In this document: in pieces, positions 18,303-26,698 of the stretch
How positions within the stretch are numbered: position 1 is the stretch's first letter
Layout: each line of letters opens with the position of its first letter
Source of the DNA: Paenibacillus sp. PAMC 26794
Lineage (GTDB): Bacteria; Bacillota; Bacilli; Paenibacillales; Paenibacillaceae
Assembly: GCF_000316035.1 (NCBI RefSeq)
Contig: NZ_ANHX01000025.1
Location: forward strand, 62,001 to 126,000
Direction of reading: 5' to 3'
DNA: 64,000 nt
Made by a program: the position numbers and the translations under genes
The notes under the pieces: generated by a model
Told to the model about the DNA's origin: nothing
What the model saw: the letters and a program-made list of their open reading frames with translations, nothing else
Database searches by the model: none

Positions 18303-19931
18303 TTATGCCTGATCCCGAAATTCATTTGGTGTCATACCATAATGCTTTTTGAACATTTTGCTGAAATATTGCGGATTTTGATAGCCAAGCTCACTCGTAA
18401 TCTCGTATATTTTTTTATTGCTATTCTTAAGCAGATACAGAGCACGCTCCATGCGCATACGAATCATGTAGTCCCCAAGACCTTCCCCAGTCTCTGCCTT
18501 GTAAATTTTCGATAGATATACAGGATGCAGATATACCTTGTCCGCAATCATCTTCACCGACAGATCCTGTCCTGTATCTCTTGTCACCAGCTCCTGAACC
18601 TGCTTGATTACATGCCTACGGCTCTGCACACCTTCCTGATCGGACAACTCTTCCTGAAGCTTCGCCAGCATCTCGGTTGCCCAGCGCCGCAGCTTCTCGG
18701 GGGATTGAATCAACTGATGAGCAAGGAGCAGATCGAATCCCGCATGATCAATCTCATGCACCAGATGCCCCTGTTTATGGGCGATATACATAAATGCATT
18801 GGTTACCGACAGATACATCTCATACACATGTTCTCTGGACAATCGAACCTGTTCTGCCGCGTCAAAGACCGCGTTCAGCTTACGCGCTGCCGCTTCCCAT
18901 TGCTTGGTCTCAAGCAATTGCGGAAGTACAGGCGGTTTGTACAGCTCTTCGAGCGCCTGTGTCGCATCATTCTCCGGTCTTTTGCTGAGTGCCTGATCCA
19001 TGTCCATATATATAATCTTGTGTTCTTCCGGTCCTGAAAGGACAAGCGAACCCAGACTTTTCCGATAAGCTGCTGTCAGCTCATTAAAGGGAAATGACGG
19101 TGTAACTACCATGGACAGATCTCCCTGCAAATATCGAATGACATGTTCACGGAAAGTTTCAGCTGAGATTCTCAACGTCTCCAAGTTCATCTGCGGAGCT
19201 TCGATCTGTTCTTGATTCTGCAAAAACATTACCAGACACTCATGGGGCCCGCGACCAAACCACACGTTAAATTGCTCTCCGAGTACTTCCTCTGCAATAT
19301 TACCTACCGCAAAATCCATCAGATCCAAAGACTGCTGGTCCATTGATGAGAAGCGTCCTGTAAGGCGAATCAGCATCATTACAGCCGGTTGTTCCGGGTC
19401 AATATGAATCTCATATTGTTGCAGTTGTTCCCGAAGTGCCCGCGCCGTGATCTCACGTCCCAGCAGCAGATCATGCATGAGATTTTCCCGTAAAATTTTA
19501 TAGTCAGACTTCCGACTGTATAAAAGCCGGTGATATTTATCGAATTCATCCCACTCATCGCGAAGAGACGTAATGGCTGCCGACACCGATCCCATAAACT
19601 CATCATCGTTTACGGGTTTCAGGATATAATCCGCTGCCTGCAATTGAATGGCTTTTTTAGCATAATCAAAATCGCTGTGACCGGTCAGTAAAATACAGCG
19701 AATATGAGACCAGCGCTTGCTTACCTCTGCAATGAGATCCAGTCCGGACATGCCAGGCATGCGAATATCGGTAACCACGATGTCTACTGCATTTTCCTCC
19801 ATAATCTCCAGCGCTTCTTTACCGGAAGCGGCACGAAGCACGGTCGTTACTCCAAGCTCTCCCCAAGGGATTGTAAGTTCCAGACTTTCTGTTACATACG
19901 TTTCATCATCTACCAGCAGTATATCAATCAA
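18303..19931 (-). CDS. YesN-type response regulator with AraC DNA-binding domain, galactan cassette
   Basis: The receiver domain begins DILLVDDE and carries the phospho-acceptor Asp in VVTDIRMPG (about residue 55) and the conserved Lys in DYILKPVNDDE. A long middle region without clear domain follows, then the AraC-type double helix-turn-helix, LSVKMIADKVYLHPVYLSKIY and YEITSELGYQNPQYFSKMFKK, ending MTPNEFRDQ. I place the start at a TTG (19931), eight bases after GGGAG; the GTG three codons earlier touches that ribosome site. It lies 74 bases downstream of its partner kinase and upstream of the binding-protein gene, which it probably activates. Confidence 0.92.
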   Translation of the reverse strand: MIDILLVDDETYVTESLELTIPWGELGVTTVLRAASGKEALEIMEENAVDIVVTDIRMPGMSGLDLIAEVSKRWSHIRCILLTGHSDFDYAKKAIQLQAADYILKPVNDDEFMGSVSAAITSLRDEWDEFDKYHRLLYSRKSDYKILRENLMHDLLLGREITARALREQLQQYEIHIDPEQPAVMMLIRLTGRFSSMDQQSLDLMDFAVGNIAEEVLGEQFNVWFGRGPHECLVMFLQNQEQIEAPQMNLETLRISAETFREHVIRYLQGDLSMVVTPSFPFNELTAAYRKSLGSLVLSGPEEHKIIYMDMDQALSKRPENDATQALEELYKPPVLPQLLETKQWEAAARKLNAVFDAAEQVRLSREHVYEMYLSVTNAFMYIAHKQGHLVHEIDHAGFDLLLAHQLIQSPEKLRRWATEMLAKLQEELSDQEGVQSRRHVIKQVQELVTRDTGQDLSVKMIADKVYLHPVYLSKIYKAETGEGLGDYMIRMRMERALYLLKNSNKKIYEITSELGYQNPQYFSKMFKKHYGMTPNEFRDQA

Positions 19932-20004
19932 GTGATTCACTCCCTATTTCGTTCATTCTGCAATTGGATTCCATCCTGCATCATGCGCTACACATTCCAA
20001 GTGC

Positions 20005-21759
20005 TTATCCTTCGTTCTCCAGAAGAAACTCCTGCTCGGCAGGCCATGACAGTGTAACCCGTAATCCACCAAGTTCCGATTCCGTTACATCCAGCCCTGC
20101 CTGCTCCCCATATCGAAGCTGGAGTCTCTGATTCACATTCCACAGGCCACAGCCCATCTCCTGATCCATCGTTCCCCTGAGCTTATTCAGAAGCGCCTCA
20201 CGTGCCTCCTGCGTCATGCCTTGCCCATCATCTTCAACCACAAGAACCATGACACCGCCCTGTTTTTCCCCGGATACTCTTATTTCTCCGGCTTCCGCGT
20301 CCGCTTCGATACCGTGAATCACCGCATTCTCCACTAGTGGTTGCACGATGAGTGGCGGTACCTCCTGTCTTAACATCTCATCAGACAGATCAATCTTGTA
20401 ATGAATGCGGTCCATACGCATCCGTTGGATCTCCAGATAACAGCTGACAAATTCAATCTCTTCTGTCAACGGTACCACGTCCCGCTCCTGTCTTGTCGTA
20501 TACCGATAATATCGCGATAGATTATGTGACATCGCTACAACAGCGTCCATACGCTTCAGCTTCGCCATACTTGTAATGAAGGAGAAACAATTATAGAAGA
20601 AGTGCGGGTTAATCTGCGATTGCAGCTGCTTCAACCGAGCTTCACGTACATGAATCTGTTCCAGGTAAACGTGTTCAAATAACTGCTGGATCTGCTCCAC
20701 CATCAAGTTGAAACGTTCGGACAGGAAACTGAATTCATTGCGGCCCTTTGGCTTAATCCTCACGGAATAATCTTCCTGCTTCAATCGCTGGAACCCACGA
20801 ATGAGTTGTTTCACTGGTACCTGCACCTGAACATATAACAAGTACGCCACACCAAAACTCATCAGTAACAAACAAATCATGGAAGAATAGAACAGCATAT
20901 TGGATTGATGAATAGGCTTCAGAATATCTGACAGGGGCATGTAGTCCACCAAATACCAGCCTGTTGTACTGGATTTTACGGTGTTAACCATGTAAGGCTC
21001 GTCCCCGATCACCACTGTACGATTATCAACGTCCTGAAGTTTATGGATGGACAGTTCTTCCATCAACTGATTCGTTAATGAACGATCTGAAGTCCGGTTA
21101 TAGATAACCCCCGATTCTTCACGGAAATAGAAGGGGTCATGCCTGCCATCGTCTTTGAATTTGTCGAGCATATCCCGAATGTTGTCACTATCAAACTCCA
21201 GTTTAATAATCGTTTCCGCATTATTAGCCGGGTCTTTAATACCGTATGGAGATACCGTAATCCAGCTAAACATGAACCGATCATCTTCCCCATCCTGAAT
21301 TTTGCGTACATCCCAGCCGGAAATGATATTTTCCCTTAGCGCTTCTTTATCGTAAGAACGTGCGTCCCTTTCGGAAACCACCCTGCCCAGCGAAGGAGAA
21401 TACAGATATAATTTCGTGGCCCAATTGGATGAGCTTTCCTGAATACTCAGCTTATTCTGAATACGTTTGACCAGGTTGATCGCATCCAGATCAAAGTAGT
21501 TACTGTCCGCATAGATTCGCCGGAAGCTGCCAATATCAGGATCATGTATGAGCAGATTCGGCCATGAGGATAACAGTTCGATGTGTGTGTTCACTTGATT
21601 TTGGAAAAATTCAAGCTGGTTACTATTCGATCGATTCAACTCATCTCTGAGAACAGCTGTTGTTTTGTGATTGGAGTACCAGTACAAAAGCACTACAGGA
21701 ATCAGCATAATCAGAATAAGAATGACCATTTTGGAAAACAGGTTTGTCCGATATGACAT
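20005..21759 (-). CDS. YesM-type sensor histidine kinase, galactan cassette
   Basis: A 584-residue membrane kinase: first span ILILIMLIPVVLLYWY, a large extracellular sensor (about residues 35-290), second span MICLLLMSFGVAYLLYV, a HAMP linker, then the His-kinase dimerisation motif QINPHFFYNCFSF with the phospho-accepting His, and an HATPase domain with PLIVQPLVENAVIHG and VEDDGQGM. The extracellular part probably detects a glycan or a liganded binding protein. The ATG follows AAGGTGAG. It is the first gene of the galactan cassette and has a recognisable promoter with cre-like sites upstream. Confidence 0.93.
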   Translation of the reverse strand: MSYRTNLFSKMVILILIMLIPVVLLYWYSNHKTTAVLRDELNRSNSNQLEFFQNQVNTHIELLSSWPNLLIHDPDIGSFRRIYADSNYFDLDAINLVKRIQNKLSIQESSSNWATKLYLYSPSLGRVVSERDARSYDKEALRENIISGWDVRKIQDGEDDRFMFSWITVSPYGIKDPANNAETIIKLEFDSDNIRDMLDKFKDDGRHDPFYFREESGVIYNRTSDRSLTNQLMEELSIHKLQDVDNRTVVIGDEPYMVNTVKSSTTGWYLVDYMPLSDILKPIHQSNMLFYSSMICLLLMSFGVAYLLYVQVQVPVKQLIRGFQRLKQEDYSVRIKPKGRNEFSFLSERFNLMVEQIQQLFEHVYLEQIHVREARLKQLQSQINPHFFYNCFSFITSMAKLKRMDAVVAMSHNLSRYYRYTTRQERDVVPLTEEIEFVSCYLEIQRMRMDRIHYKIDLSDEMLRQEVPPLIVQPLVENAVIHGIEADAEAGEIRVSGEKQGGVMVLVVEDDGQGMTQEAREALLNKLRGTMDQEMGCGLWNVNQRLQLRYGEQAGLDVTESELGGLRVTLSWPAEQEFLLENEG

Positions 21760-21797
21760 CTTTTCATCTCACCTTGTCTTAATTTGTCGTGACATTA

Positions 21798-21825
21798 ATT
21801 GTAATGATGTAAGCGCTAAAGACAA
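21798..21825 (-). promoter_or_regulatory. Probable promoter of the galactan cassette
   Basis: On the minus strand TTGTCT, a 16-base spacer and TACAAT are present, about 40 bases before the kinase start codon. A cre-like sequence lies in the spacer. Confidence 0.6.
21808..21821 (+). promoter_or_regulatory. cre-like (CcpA) site within the promoter
   Basis: TGTAAGCGCTAAAG matches 12 of 14 positions of the Bacillus cre consensus TGWAARCGYTWNCW and lies in the promoter spacer, where CcpA binding would block RNA polymerase. Confidence 0.55.
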
Positions 21826-21861
21826 ACTATTTTTTTTGAGACAAACTGATTCATTATCTAG

Positions 21862-21875
21862 CGTAAGCGTTACCA
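21862..21875 (+). promoter_or_regulatory. Second cre-like site upstream of the galactan cassette
   Basis: CGTAAGCGTTACCA matches 13 of 14 positions of the cre consensus; only the first base differs. It lies about 45 bases upstream of the first site. Confidence 0.55.
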
Positions 21876-21932
21876 ATCCAAGGGGAAAGGAGATAAAACC
21901 AATATTTCTGCACTAAATGCAACTTCCACGCA

Positions 21933-21960
21933 CAAAAAGAGCCAGCGATTAGCCAGCTCT
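21933..21960 (-). terminator. Terminator after the small membrane-protein gene
   Basis: On the minus strand AGAGCTGGC-TAATC-GCTGGCTCT pairs over nine bases with two central G-U pairs, followed by TTTTTGTG. Confidence 0.7.
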
Positions 21961-22059
21961 CTATCTAATTTCAGTATATATCTTTAATCTTTCTATTCAA
22001 CTCAAACCTTATTCCACTTCTGTTTATGTAATTATTCTTTTTTCCTATAAAAATATCAA

Positions 22060-22758
22060 CTATGGAATATCATAATCAAATACCGTATTCGCTCCATCCA
22101 CGCCTACATCCAGCACAATATCCATAAGTTTCCCATTGACGAACAGAGGGGATTCCGCTTTCCCGTAAAACTCCAACTTGCCTGTAAACGTTCCATGGCG
22201 TTCAATCTCAACATGTACGGGCCTTAATTGGACAGACTGCAAGGCTTCCAATAATGGATCGTCCTTAAACTTATAACTACGTGCGAGATCAGGCAATAAC
22301 ACGGCGGATACGGAATCTCTGCCGTAATTTTTGAGTGTCAGGTCACAGGTTGCTCGGGTCTCACCCGTCTTCAGCACATTAAAGGTACAAGAGCTTGCAT
22401 TCTGTACATAGGATACCCCATCAATGCCTGTAGCTCCCCACTTGGCTATATACATGAATTTATCTGTCATGTACGAATAACTGAGAACGATAGCGATAAC
22501 TACGATCCATAACCCTTTTGCAAGACCGGGGAACGATTTCCCGATTTCTTTGCGTGTAAGGTAGAAGCCGCAAGCGAAGATCCCCAATCCTAGGAAAAGT
22601 GTGATATGTACACCACTTAAATAAGACGTAGTATACGGTGATATACCTATTGCTGACAGCATGGTATCCCCAACAGAAAAACCAAGATGATGGTTAACTG
22701 TAAAGATGATAGCAAAAAGCAATAAAGCCCCAGAGAACACAAGTCTGGTTCTCGACAC
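22060..22758 (-). CDS. Membrane protein of unknown function
   Basis: A 232-residue protein with three clear membrane spans: about 5-25 (LVFSGALLLFAIIFTV), 48-68 (GVHITLFLGLGIFACGFYL) and 82-98 (GLWIVVIAIVLSYSYMT). The remaining 130 residues look like an extracytoplasmic beta-rich domain with two cysteines (SSCTFNVL and RATCDLTLKNYG) that could form a disulfide. I do not recognise a family. The GTG start follows AGGGGG at good spacing. It lies between two transport cassettes but is separated from both by terminators, so it need not be related to them. Confidence 0.6.
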   Translation of the reverse strand: MSRTRLVFSGALLLFAIIFTVNHHLGFSVGDTMLSAIGISPYTTSYLSGVHITLFLGLGIFACGFYLTRKEIGKSFPGLAKGLWIVVIAIVLSYSYMTDKFMYIAKWGATGIDGVSYVQNASSCTFNVLKTGETRATCDLTLKNYGRDSVSAVLLPDLARSYKFKDDPLLEALQSVQLRPVHVEIERHGTFTGKLEFYGKAESPLFVNGKLMDIVLDVGVDGANTVFDYDIP

Positions 22759-22839
22759 ACGAACACCCCCTAATCAACCACCTGATTATATCATATTTTT
22801 CCTAATTATAGTTAAAAATCCAAATCAAAAAAACAACAA

Positions 22840-22874
22840 TAAAAAGAACGCCTTCGGTTGTTTACCGAAAACGT
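22840..22874 (-). terminator. Terminator after the second binding-protein gene
   Basis: On the minus strand ACGTTTTCGGT-AAACA-ACCGAAGGCGT (two G-U pairs) is followed by TCTTTTTATTG. Confidence 0.75.
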
Positions 22875-22939
22875 CCTCCATATTTGCCACCGACAAGAGC
22901 TTGTAGAACACAAGTCTCTCTATCATAGCTGATAATTAT

Positions 22940-24472
22940 TTACTTCTGGGCAAGGAATGCATCAAGTTGTTTCTGTTTGGCTGCAATAATTTTATCAATT
23001 CCCGCTGCTTTCAATTTCTCCAGATATTTCGGAATCATCTCATTTGGATCAACGGCGCCCGATGTCATACCCGGCTTGAACTGTTTGTTCACGTTGTTGA
23101 CCGCAGCAATTTCATTTTTGACAGATTGACTGTTGAATGTAAAGCCCAGTGCTGGAGACTTCACACCTTTGGCGTTAAATTCTTTGAACTTTTCCCACTT
23201 CTGCGGATCTTCATTATCCCATAGGAAGTTCAGGAACTGATTACCAAGCTGCCATTGGGCACCTGGGTTATAGGTACGACTGTTGGCATCAACGCCTTCA
23301 GGGAGAGTAATGATATTATCCTGTCCGTCTTTTTTCACATAATGAGTACCTTCAATTCCGAAGTTCAGCAAGTTGTTAATTTCCTTGTCGGAATGCAGCA
23401 GGTTAATGACCTGCATCGCTTTCTCCGGTTGCTCGGAAGAACGGGAGATTGCAAGCATCGCTCCAGACGCATCACCCGTCGTGATTGTCGGCTGTGTCAT
23501 CTCAATCTGAGTCAGTGGGAAACCCACATATCCTTCTTCTTCTTTATCCTTGCCTGGCTTCATGCCATCTGTCCAGAGAAACGCTTTTCCAGCCTTCGCC
23601 TGGTCTTTCGGGAACACATTAGAAGTAGCAGCATCACTGTTGATATATCCCGCTTGATACCACTTGCGAGCGAGTTCAGCCGCTTCTTTGAATTCTGGGG
23701 TCTCCACTTCATTCAGCACCGTTGTTCCGCCTGCTGTTTTGGAGATGACTCCAGGTACGGAAGCATCACCGAGATAATCCCAATCCAGATTCTCCAGCAG
23801 TCCGTTACCATTGGTGTTGGACATATAGAATGGTGTGATGGCTGGCTCGTTTTCCTTAATGGTTTTGAGCAGTGGTTCCAGATCAGCCCAAGTCTTAACA
23901 GCCGTCAGGTCCAGCTTATACTTGTCAGCCAGATCTTTGCGCACCAGCACACCACGTGTGGCAGCGAGTTCCTTATTCGTAGGAACCCCGTAATTCACGC
24001 CGTCCACCTGGGAACCTTCCAGAAAGGCAGGGTCAAGGTTTTTCTTGATATCCTGACCATGTGCATCAAGCAGATCATTCAATGGCAAGAATGCGCCTTT
24101 AGCTACATTCACCGTGTAGTTCTGCCAAGCTGCTGTGAAGATAATGTCTGATTTTTCACCCGAGGAGATCATGAGATTCAGCTTGTTATCCCACTGACCC
24201 CAGTCAATCGCATTGATCTTAATCGTGGCCCCGATCTTCGGTTCCATCTTCTTGTTAATCTCGGCTTCCACCAGAGCGACATCCTTCTGTGGTGTCCCTG
24301 GATAGAACAGTGTCACTTCATAGGGTTTGCCCCCGCCTTCACTTGCTCCTCCGCCTTCTGCGCCAGGTGTTGTCGTTGTTCCACCTTTGTCTGATGAGCA
24401 AGCTGCCAGCACCAGGCTCAGCGCCATAACCGTTGCCATCATGCGTGACCATACCTTTAATGATCTAACCAA
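22940..24472 (-). CDS. Extracellular solute-binding lipoprotein (LplA type), second cassette
   Basis: About 510 residues with a lipoprotein signal ending LVLAAC followed by a Gly/Ser-rich linker, then a periplasmic-binding fold (YEVTLFYPGTPQKDVALVE, GEKSDIIFTAAWQNYTVNVAKGAF, GVLVRKDLADKYKLDLTAVKTWADL). I place the start at a TTG (24472), about five bases after AGGAGGGG; the ATG at 24502 would put that site inside the coding region and has none of its own. It is the last gene of the permease-permease-binding protein set, 134 bases after the preceding gene. No glycosidase is present, so the substrate is open. Confidence 0.9.
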   Translation of the reverse strand: MVRSLKVWSRMMATVMALSLVLAACSSDKGGTTTTPGAEGGGASEGGGKPYEVTLFYPGTPQKDVALVEAEINKKMEPKIGATIKINAIDWGQWDNKLNLMISSGEKSDIIFTAAWQNYTVNVAKGAFLPLNDLLDAHGQDIKKNLDPAFLEGSQVDGVNYGVPTNKELAATRGVLVRKDLADKYKLDLTAVKTWADLEPLLKTIKENEPAITPFYMSNTNGNGLLENLDWDYLGDASVPGVISKTAGGTTVLNEVETPEFKEAAELARKWYQAGYINSDAATSNVFPKDQAKAGKAFLWTDGMKPGKDKEEEGYVGFPLTQIEMTQPTITTGDASGAMLAISRSSEQPEKAMQVINLLHSDKEINNLLNFGIEGTHYVKKDGQDNIITLPEGVDANSRTYNPGAQWQLGNQFLNFLWDNEDPQKWEKFKEFNAKGVKSPALGFTFNSQSVKNEIAAVNNVNKQFKPGMTSGAVDPNEMIPKYLEKLKAAGIDKIIAAKQKQLDAFLAQK

Positions 24473-24605
24473 TTGAACCCCTCCTGTCATGTGTTGAACC
24501 ATACAACCGAATTCCCCAATTCACAATTAAACCGATAACTACTTCTGTATATGCCCTTTCAGTCCATCTTCATTTACCTTGCCCACTCCGCTAACCGGTT
24601 CAGAG

Positions 24606-25514
24606 TTATCCCTTCACAGCGCCAACCGTAAGACCTTTGATGAAATAACGCTGGAAGAATGGATATGCCAGTACAATTGGACCAATACCGACCACAGCCA
24701 TCGCCATTTGCAGAGTTTTGTTAGGCAGATTCAGCAATCCACCCTGCGACGAAATCTGTGAAGAGACGTTGGAGTTGGTTGTTAAATATTGAATATCGAG
24801 CAGCGTCCGGTACATAAGGTACTGAAGGCTGATCGTCCGGTTATCTGATATAAAAATCATGCTAAGGTACCAGTCATTCCAGTAATTCAATGTACTGAAC
24901 AACGCGACGGTTGCCATTACGGGAAGAGAGAGCGGAAGCACGATACGTGCAAACGTTCTCAATTCTCCCGCACCATCAATCCGAGCCGATTCCAGAATAG
25001 ACACCGGAATGGAGTTCGCGAAGAATGTACGCATGACCAGTACAAAGAATGGGGATAGCAGTAGCGGCATAATGAGTGCCAGTAAGGAGTTTTTCAGATC
25101 CAACACGTTGACATAGACCAGGTACCAAGGTACCAGACCCCCATTGAACAACATCGTGAAGAAGATGAAAAAGGCGAACCAGCCCCGGTAAGGCAGATCT
25201 CTCCGTGAGAGCGGATACGCATACAATGCGGTCAGCGCAACACTTGTAATGGTACCTACAACGGTAACGATAAAGGATATACCATACGAGTGAATGATCT
25301 GATCCATATCTCTGAACAGAAACTCATAAGCCGTCAGGCTGAATTTCTCTGGAATAAGCTTATATCCATTGGCAATTACTGTTGTCTCGTCCGAAAATGA
25401 GATGGCGAAGACAAGCAGGATCGGCACGATACAGGCAATGGCATAGAATAGAAACATCGCATGAATAACGGATGCGGAACGCTTCGATACGGCTAGTGGA
25501 TCACGTGATTTCAC
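24606..25514 (-). CDS. Sugar ABC transporter permease (LplC/YtcP type), second cassette
   Basis: Six hydrophobic spans, the EAA loop LESARIDGAGELRTFARIVLPLSLPVMA and the family ending FFQRYFIKGLTVGAVKG identify the second CUT1 membrane subunit. The frame could start with a TTG at 25535 overlapping the upstream gene, but AGGAGG lies just inside that frame and sits ten bases before a GTG at 25514, which I prefer. The stop/start closeness to the LplB-type gene implies one transcript and coupled translation. Confidence 0.9.
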   Translation of the reverse strand: MKSRDPLAVSKRSASVIHAMFLFYAIACIVPILLVFAISFSDETTVIANGYKLIPEKFSLTAYEFLFRDMDQIIHSYGISFIVTVVGTITSVALTALYAYPLSRRDLPYRGWFAFFIFFTMLFNGGLVPWYLVYVNVLDLKNSLLALIMPLLLSPFFVLVMRTFFANSIPVSILESARIDGAGELRTFARIVLPLSLPVMATVALFSTLNYWNDWYLSMIFISDNRTISLQYLMYRTLLDIQYLTTNSNVSSQISSQGGLLNLPNKTLQMAMAVVGIGPIVLAYPFFQRYFIKGLTVGAVKG

Positions 25515-25531
25515 AGCTGACTTGCCTCCTC

Positions 25532-26518
25532 TCAAAATAATGCATTATCTTTATCTATTCGCCTTACGATGGTATTGGATACAAGCACCAGCACAAATCC
25601 AACGATTGCTTGGTATAGACCGGCTGCTGATGACATCCCGATATCTCCACCGATAAGGAACGTACGATATACGTAGGTATCCAGTACATTCGTTACAGGG
25701 AACAGCGCCCCCGATTCCAATGGAACCTGGTAGAACAGACTGAAGTCTGCATAGAATATACGGCCAATTTGCAATAACGTCATAATGACGATTAATGGGA
25801 TGAGAAACGGAATGGTAATGAAGCGTATCTGATGCCATTTGGTTGCGCCATCGAGCACAGCTGCTTCATAATATTCTTCATCGATACCCACGACAGCTGC
25901 CAGATAAATGACGGCATAATATCCAATATTTTTCCATGTGTTCACCAGTGGTAAAATATACGGCCAATACTTCGGCTCTGAATACCAGTCGATCGGCTGA
26001 CCGCCGAACATCTGCAGTATAGTTGAGTTCATGAAGCCTGAATCCTTGCCCAGGAAAGCCAGTACCAGATAACTGACCACAATCATGGACAGGAAATACG
26101 GTAATAGCATAAGTGATTGATATAACTTGGACATTGCCTTGTTCTTCACTTCATTGAGCAGAATAGCAAGCCCGACACCTACTAAGAGGTTTAGTGCAAT
26201 AAACACCGTGTTATACGCGAGTGTATTTCGGGTAATTTCCCATGCATCACTGGTTGAGAACAAATATTTAAAATTGTCCCATCCACTCCATGGGCTACCC
26301 CAAATACCATCAGCATAGTTTACATTTTTGAATGCGATCAGAACGCCGAACATGGGCATATAGTTGTTCACCAGCAGAAACAGGACCCCTGGCAAGAACA
26401 TGAGATACAGCACCTTGAATTTGCCAAGATTGTGCCACACAGACTTGCGCTTTCGGACTGTTTCTCCCGGTATTTCCGATATCCGTACTCCCTTACCCGC
26501 CTGGGGTTGTGTCTTCAT
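25532..26518 (-). CDS. Sugar ABC transporter permease (LplB type), second cassette
   Basis: A 328-residue permease with an unusually long cytoplasmic N-terminus (about 28 residues, KGVRISEIPGETVRKRKSVW) before the first span VLYLMFLPGVLFLLVNNYMP. The EAA loop is YEAAVLDGATKWHQIRFITIPFLIPLIV, and VLDTYVYRTFLIGGDIGMSSAAGLYQ near the C-terminus is characteristic. The ATG follows GGGAG. It is the first gene of the transport operon, about 180 bases downstream of the terminator that follows the response regulator, so it probably has a regulated promoter of its own. Confidence 0.9.
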   Translation of the reverse strand: MKTQPQAGKGVRISEIPGETVRKRKSVWHNLGKFKVLYLMFLPGVLFLLVNNYMPMFGVLIAFKNVNYADGIWGSPWSGWDNFKYLFSTSDAWEITRNTLAYNTVFIALNLLVGVGLAILLNEVKNKAMSKLYQSLMLLPYFLSMIVVSYLVLAFLGKDSGFMNSTILQMFGGQPIDWYSEPKYWPYILPLVNTWKNIGYYAVIYLAAVVGIDEEYYEAAVLDGATKWHQIRFITIPFLIPLIVIMTLLQIGRIFYADFSLFYQVPLESGALFPVTNVLDTYVYRTFLIGGDIGMSSAAGLYQAIVGFVLVLVSNTIVRRIDKDNALF

Positions 26519-26659
26519 AACTTGTTCTCCCTCACTCCTCTTGAATTCTTCCTCAGGATGAAGCTCCGTTGCGGCTCCTGTGGTTCAAGTATACGGCGGG
26601 GCGAGTAAGACCTCTATCTGCTGTGGTGACCTATTGACTTATCAAATTATGACTTTAGT

Positions 26660-26691
26660 ACCAAAAAAAACAAAAGACGCAGCATGCTGCG
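26660..26691 (-). terminator. Terminator after the second response regulator
   Basis: CGCAGCATGCTGCG (26678-26691) is self-complementary. On the minus strand it is followed by TCTTTTGTTTTTTTTGG. Confidence 0.8.
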
Positions 26692-26698
26692 CCCTGAA

